This document shows positions 61,621 through 64,000 of a stretch of 64,000 nucleotides of DNA, piece after piece (position 1 is the stretch's first letter; every line of letters begins with the position of its first letter). Position numbers and translations under genes: made by a program. The notes under the pieces were generated by a model. It did no database searches and had not been told where the DNA came from. It saw only the letters and a list, made by a program, of their open reading frames with translations. Origin of the DNA: Hydractinia symbiolongicarpus (lineage: Eukaryota; Cnidaria; Hydrozoa; Anthoathecata; Hydractiniidae); the NCBI RefSeq assembly GCF_029227915.1, contig NC_079880.1, forward strand, positions 2,916,001-2,980,000, read 5' to 3'.

Positions 61621-64000
61621 ATACCGGCCAAGCCCAGGATTTACGGGAAATCGCGGGTTTTCGTTTGCCGGCGTTTAAACTTCTTTTTTTCAGCGTCTCA
61701 TCAAAAATGAAAACATTTTTAAAAACTACAAGTCTCATGGGCTTTAGTGGTGAAATAATAATTTAAAAAGTCGTTCGGGAAATGAGTTTACACCCTGGGT
61801 ACTTTCTTTGTATACATTTGACTATACGGGCCGAGTCCGGGATTTACGGGAAATGGCGGGTTTTCGTTTGCCGGCGATTAAACCACTTTCATTAAGCGTT
61901 TCATCAAAAATAAAAACATTTCTGAAAACTACAAGTCTCATGCGTTTTAGTGGTGAAAAAATAATTTAAAAAATCGTTCGGGAAATGAGTTTACTCCCTT
62001 GGTACTTTCTTTGTATAATTTTGACTATACGGGCCGAGTCCAGGATTTACGGGAAGTCGCAGGTTTTCGTTTGCCGGCGTTTAAACTTCTTTTATTCAGC
62101 GTCTCATCAAAAATGAAAACATTTTTAAAAACTACAAGTCTCATGGGCTTTAGTTGTGAAATAATAATTTAAAAAATCGTTCGGGAAATGAGTTTACACC
62201 CTGGGTACTTTATTTGTATACTTTTGACTATACGGGCCGAGTCCGGGATTTACGGGAAATCGCAGGTTTTCGTTTGCCGGCGTTTAAACTTCTTTTATTC
62301 AGCGTCTCATCAAAAATGAAAACATTTTTAAAAACTACAAGTCTCATGGGCTTTGGTGGTGAAATAATAATTTAAAAAATCGTTCGGGAAATGAGTTTAC
62401 ACCCTGGGTACTTTCTTTGTATACTTTTGACTATACGGGCCGAGTCCGGGATTTACGGGAAATCGCAGGTTTTCGTTTGCCGGCGATTAAACTTCTTTTA
62501 TTCAGCGTCTCATCAAAAATGAAAACATTTTTGAAAACTACAAGTCTCATGCGTTTTAGTGGTGAAAAAATAATTTAAAAAATCGTTTGGGAAATGAGTT
62601 TACTCACAGGGTACTTTCTTTGTATACATTTGACTATACCGGCCAAGCCCAGGATTTACGGGAAATCGCGGGTTTTCGTTTGCCGGCGTTTAAACTTCTT
62701 TTATTCAGCGTCTCATCAAAAATGAAAACATTTTTAAAAACTACAAGTCTCATGGGCTTTAGTGGTGAAATAATAATTTAAAAAGTCGTTCGGGAAATGA
62801 GTTTACACCCTGGGTACTTTCTTTGTATACATTTGACTATACGGGCCGAGTCCGGGTTTTACAGGAAATGGCGGGTTTTCGTTTACCGGCGATTAAACCA
62901 CTTTCATTAAGCGTTTCATCAAAAATAAAAACATTTCTGAAAACTACAAGTCTCATGGGTTTTAGTGGTGAAAAAATAATTTAAAAAATCGTTCGGGAAA
63001 TGAGTTTACTCCCTTGGTACTTTCTTTGTATAATTTTGACTATACGGGCCGAGTCCAGGATTTACGGGAAGTCGCGGGTTTTCGTTTGCCGGCGTTTAAA
63101 CTTCTTTTATTCAGCGTCTCATCAAAAATGAAAACATTTTTAAAAACTACAAGTCTCATGGGCTTTAGTTGTGAAATAATAATTTAAAAAATCGTTCGGG
63201 AAATGAGTTTACACCCTGGGTACTTTATTTGTATACTTTTGACTATACGGGCCGAGTCCGGGATTTACGGGAAATCGCAGGTTTTCGTTTGCCGGCGTTT
63301 AAACTTCTTTTATTCAGCGTCTCATCAAAAATGAAAACATTTTTAAAAACTGCAAGTCTCATGGGCTTTGGTGGTGAAATAATAATTTAAAAAATCGTTC
63401 GGGAAATGAGTTTACACCCTGGGTACTTTCTTTGTATACTTTTGACTATACGGGCCGAGTCCGGGATTTACGGGAAATCGCAGGTTTTCGTTTGCCGGCG
63501 ATTAAACTTCTTTTATTCAGCGTCTCATCAAAAATGAAAACATTTTTGAAAACTACAAGTCTCATGCGTTTTAGTGGTGAAAAGATAATTTAAAAAATCG
63601 TTTTGGAAATGAGTTTACTCACAGGGTACTTTCTTTGTATACATTCGACTATACCGGCCAAGCCCAGGATTTACGGGAAATCGCGGGTTTTCGTTTGCCG
63701 GCGATTAAACCACTTTCATTAAGCGTCTCATCAAAAATAAAAACATTTCTGAAAACTACAAGTCTCATGCGTTTTAGTGGTGAAAAAATAACTTAAAAAA
63801 TCGTTCGGGAAATGAGTTTACTCCCTGGGTACTTTCTTTGTATACTTTTGACTATACGGGCCGAGTCCGGGATTTACGGGAAGTCGCGGGTTTTCGTTTG
63901 CCGGCGTTTAAACTTCTTTTATTCAGCGTCTCATCAAAAATGAAAACATTTTTAAAAACTACAAGTCTCATGGGCTTTAGTGGTGAAATAATAATTTAAA
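61621..64000 (+). repeat. 5-monomer HOR, 1,015 bp, running off the window
   Basis: ATACCGGCCAAGCCCAGG lies at 61,621, 62,637 and 63,651, giving two full units and a partial third. Other markers at the same offset are CCCTTGGTAC with TATAATTTTGAC (near 61,998 and 63,013), GTACTTTATTTG (62,206 and 63,221) and GGGCTTTGGTGG. The units differ at only a few positions. The array continues beyond the window. Confidence 0.88.

Larger units (their letters stand above)
1..64000 (+). repeat. Uninterrupted 203-bp satellite array
   Basis: One tandem repeat family fills the window. Fixed landmarks (GTCTCATCAAAAATG, TACAAGTCTCATG, GGAAATGAG, TTTACGGGAAAT, CGATTAAAC) recur every 203 bp with the same orientation throughout. 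I found no interruption by unique DNA, no transposon insertion and no inverted monomer. Both edges cut through monomers, so the array continues outside. A typical monomer has 35 C and 41 G in 203 bases. Array size and nested higher-order repeats are typical of eukaryotic centromeric or other constitutive heterochromatin; that placement is inference. A monomer of 203 bp is close to one nucleosome plus linker. I do not recognise the family by name. Confidence 0.97.

Noticed and set aside
1-64000. CRISPR array
   Set aside because: Units are 203 bp, directly adjacent, with no unique spacers and no cas genes.
1-64000. Ribosomal DNA spacer sub-repeats
   Set aside because: No rRNA-like segment occurs anywhere in 64 kb, and rDNA spacer arrays are normally much shorter.
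1-64000. Retrotransposon, helitron or MITE insertions
   Set aside because: No break in the 203-bp landmarks apart from small indels; no target-site duplications or terminal repeats seen.
1-64000. Assembly artefact as the source of HOR duplications
   Set aside because: Not excluded, but private differences between copies and units with different numbers of monomers argue for real structure. Long reads spanning the joins would decide.

Overview
The whole 64,000-base window is one uninterrupted tandem satellite array. From the first base to the last I can follow a single repeat family, always in the same orientation, with a modal monomer of 203 bp (about 315 monomers). I see no gene, RNA gene, transposon, inversion or unique spacer, and both window edges lie inside the array. 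Every open reading frame of 60-97 codons, on either strand, is a piece of the monomer. A typical monomer is about 37% G+C by hand count and keeps about 12 CpG sites (observed/expected about 1.7). The size of the array and the nested higher-order repeats (HORs) point to a eukaryotic centromeric, pericentromeric or subtelomeric heterochromatin block. I do not recognise the monomer as a named satellite and cannot assign a lineage from sequence alone.

Two main monomer types alternate with many sub-variants. Type A carries CTCCCTGGG, then TATACTTTTGAC, then CCGAGTCC. Type B carries CTCACAGGG, then TATACATTCGAC, then CAAGCCC. A third, shorter class of 191-192 bp lacks an 11-bp segment. One monomer, at 5,451-5,575, is cut to 125 bp by a 78-bp deletion.

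Layout: 1-8.5 kb holds a segment at 1-1,110 that recurs at 3,043-4,150 and again at about 18.3-19.3 kb, then a 7-monomer tandem unit (1,419 bp). 8.8-18 kb holds an 8-monomer unit (1,601 bp) with two short monomers, a related copy without them, a 2-monomer unit and a 4-monomer unit (812 bp). 19-23 kb has 7- and 4-monomer units. 25-29.4 kb has a 5/10-monomer unit (1,015/2,030 bp). 29.4-45.5 kb is a mosaic of 3-, 5-, 7- and 10-monomer units, including a near-identical 2,030-bp duplication at 35.3-39.4 kb. 45.5-55.3 kb has 4,000-bp and 3,009-bp spaced duplications rich in short monomers. 55.3-64 kb returns to sub-variants of the left flank and ends in a 5-monomer (1,015-bp) unit.

The most interesting global pattern is layering. 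Several diagnostic sub-variants (GGGCTTT, GAGTGCG, CTCCCTAGGTAC, GATTTAACTTC) occur in both flanks but are missing from the centre, while the centre carries its own variants (TTCGAAAAATG, GTTTACCGGCAATT). This fits a younger block expanding from inside an older array. Within each monomer I see three short inverted repeats, one of which keeps pairing across the two monomer types if transcribed, and a motif in type B monomers that matches the CENP-B box core except for one missing spacer base. All repeat boundaries were found by eye and are good to about 50 bp unless a junction is stated.
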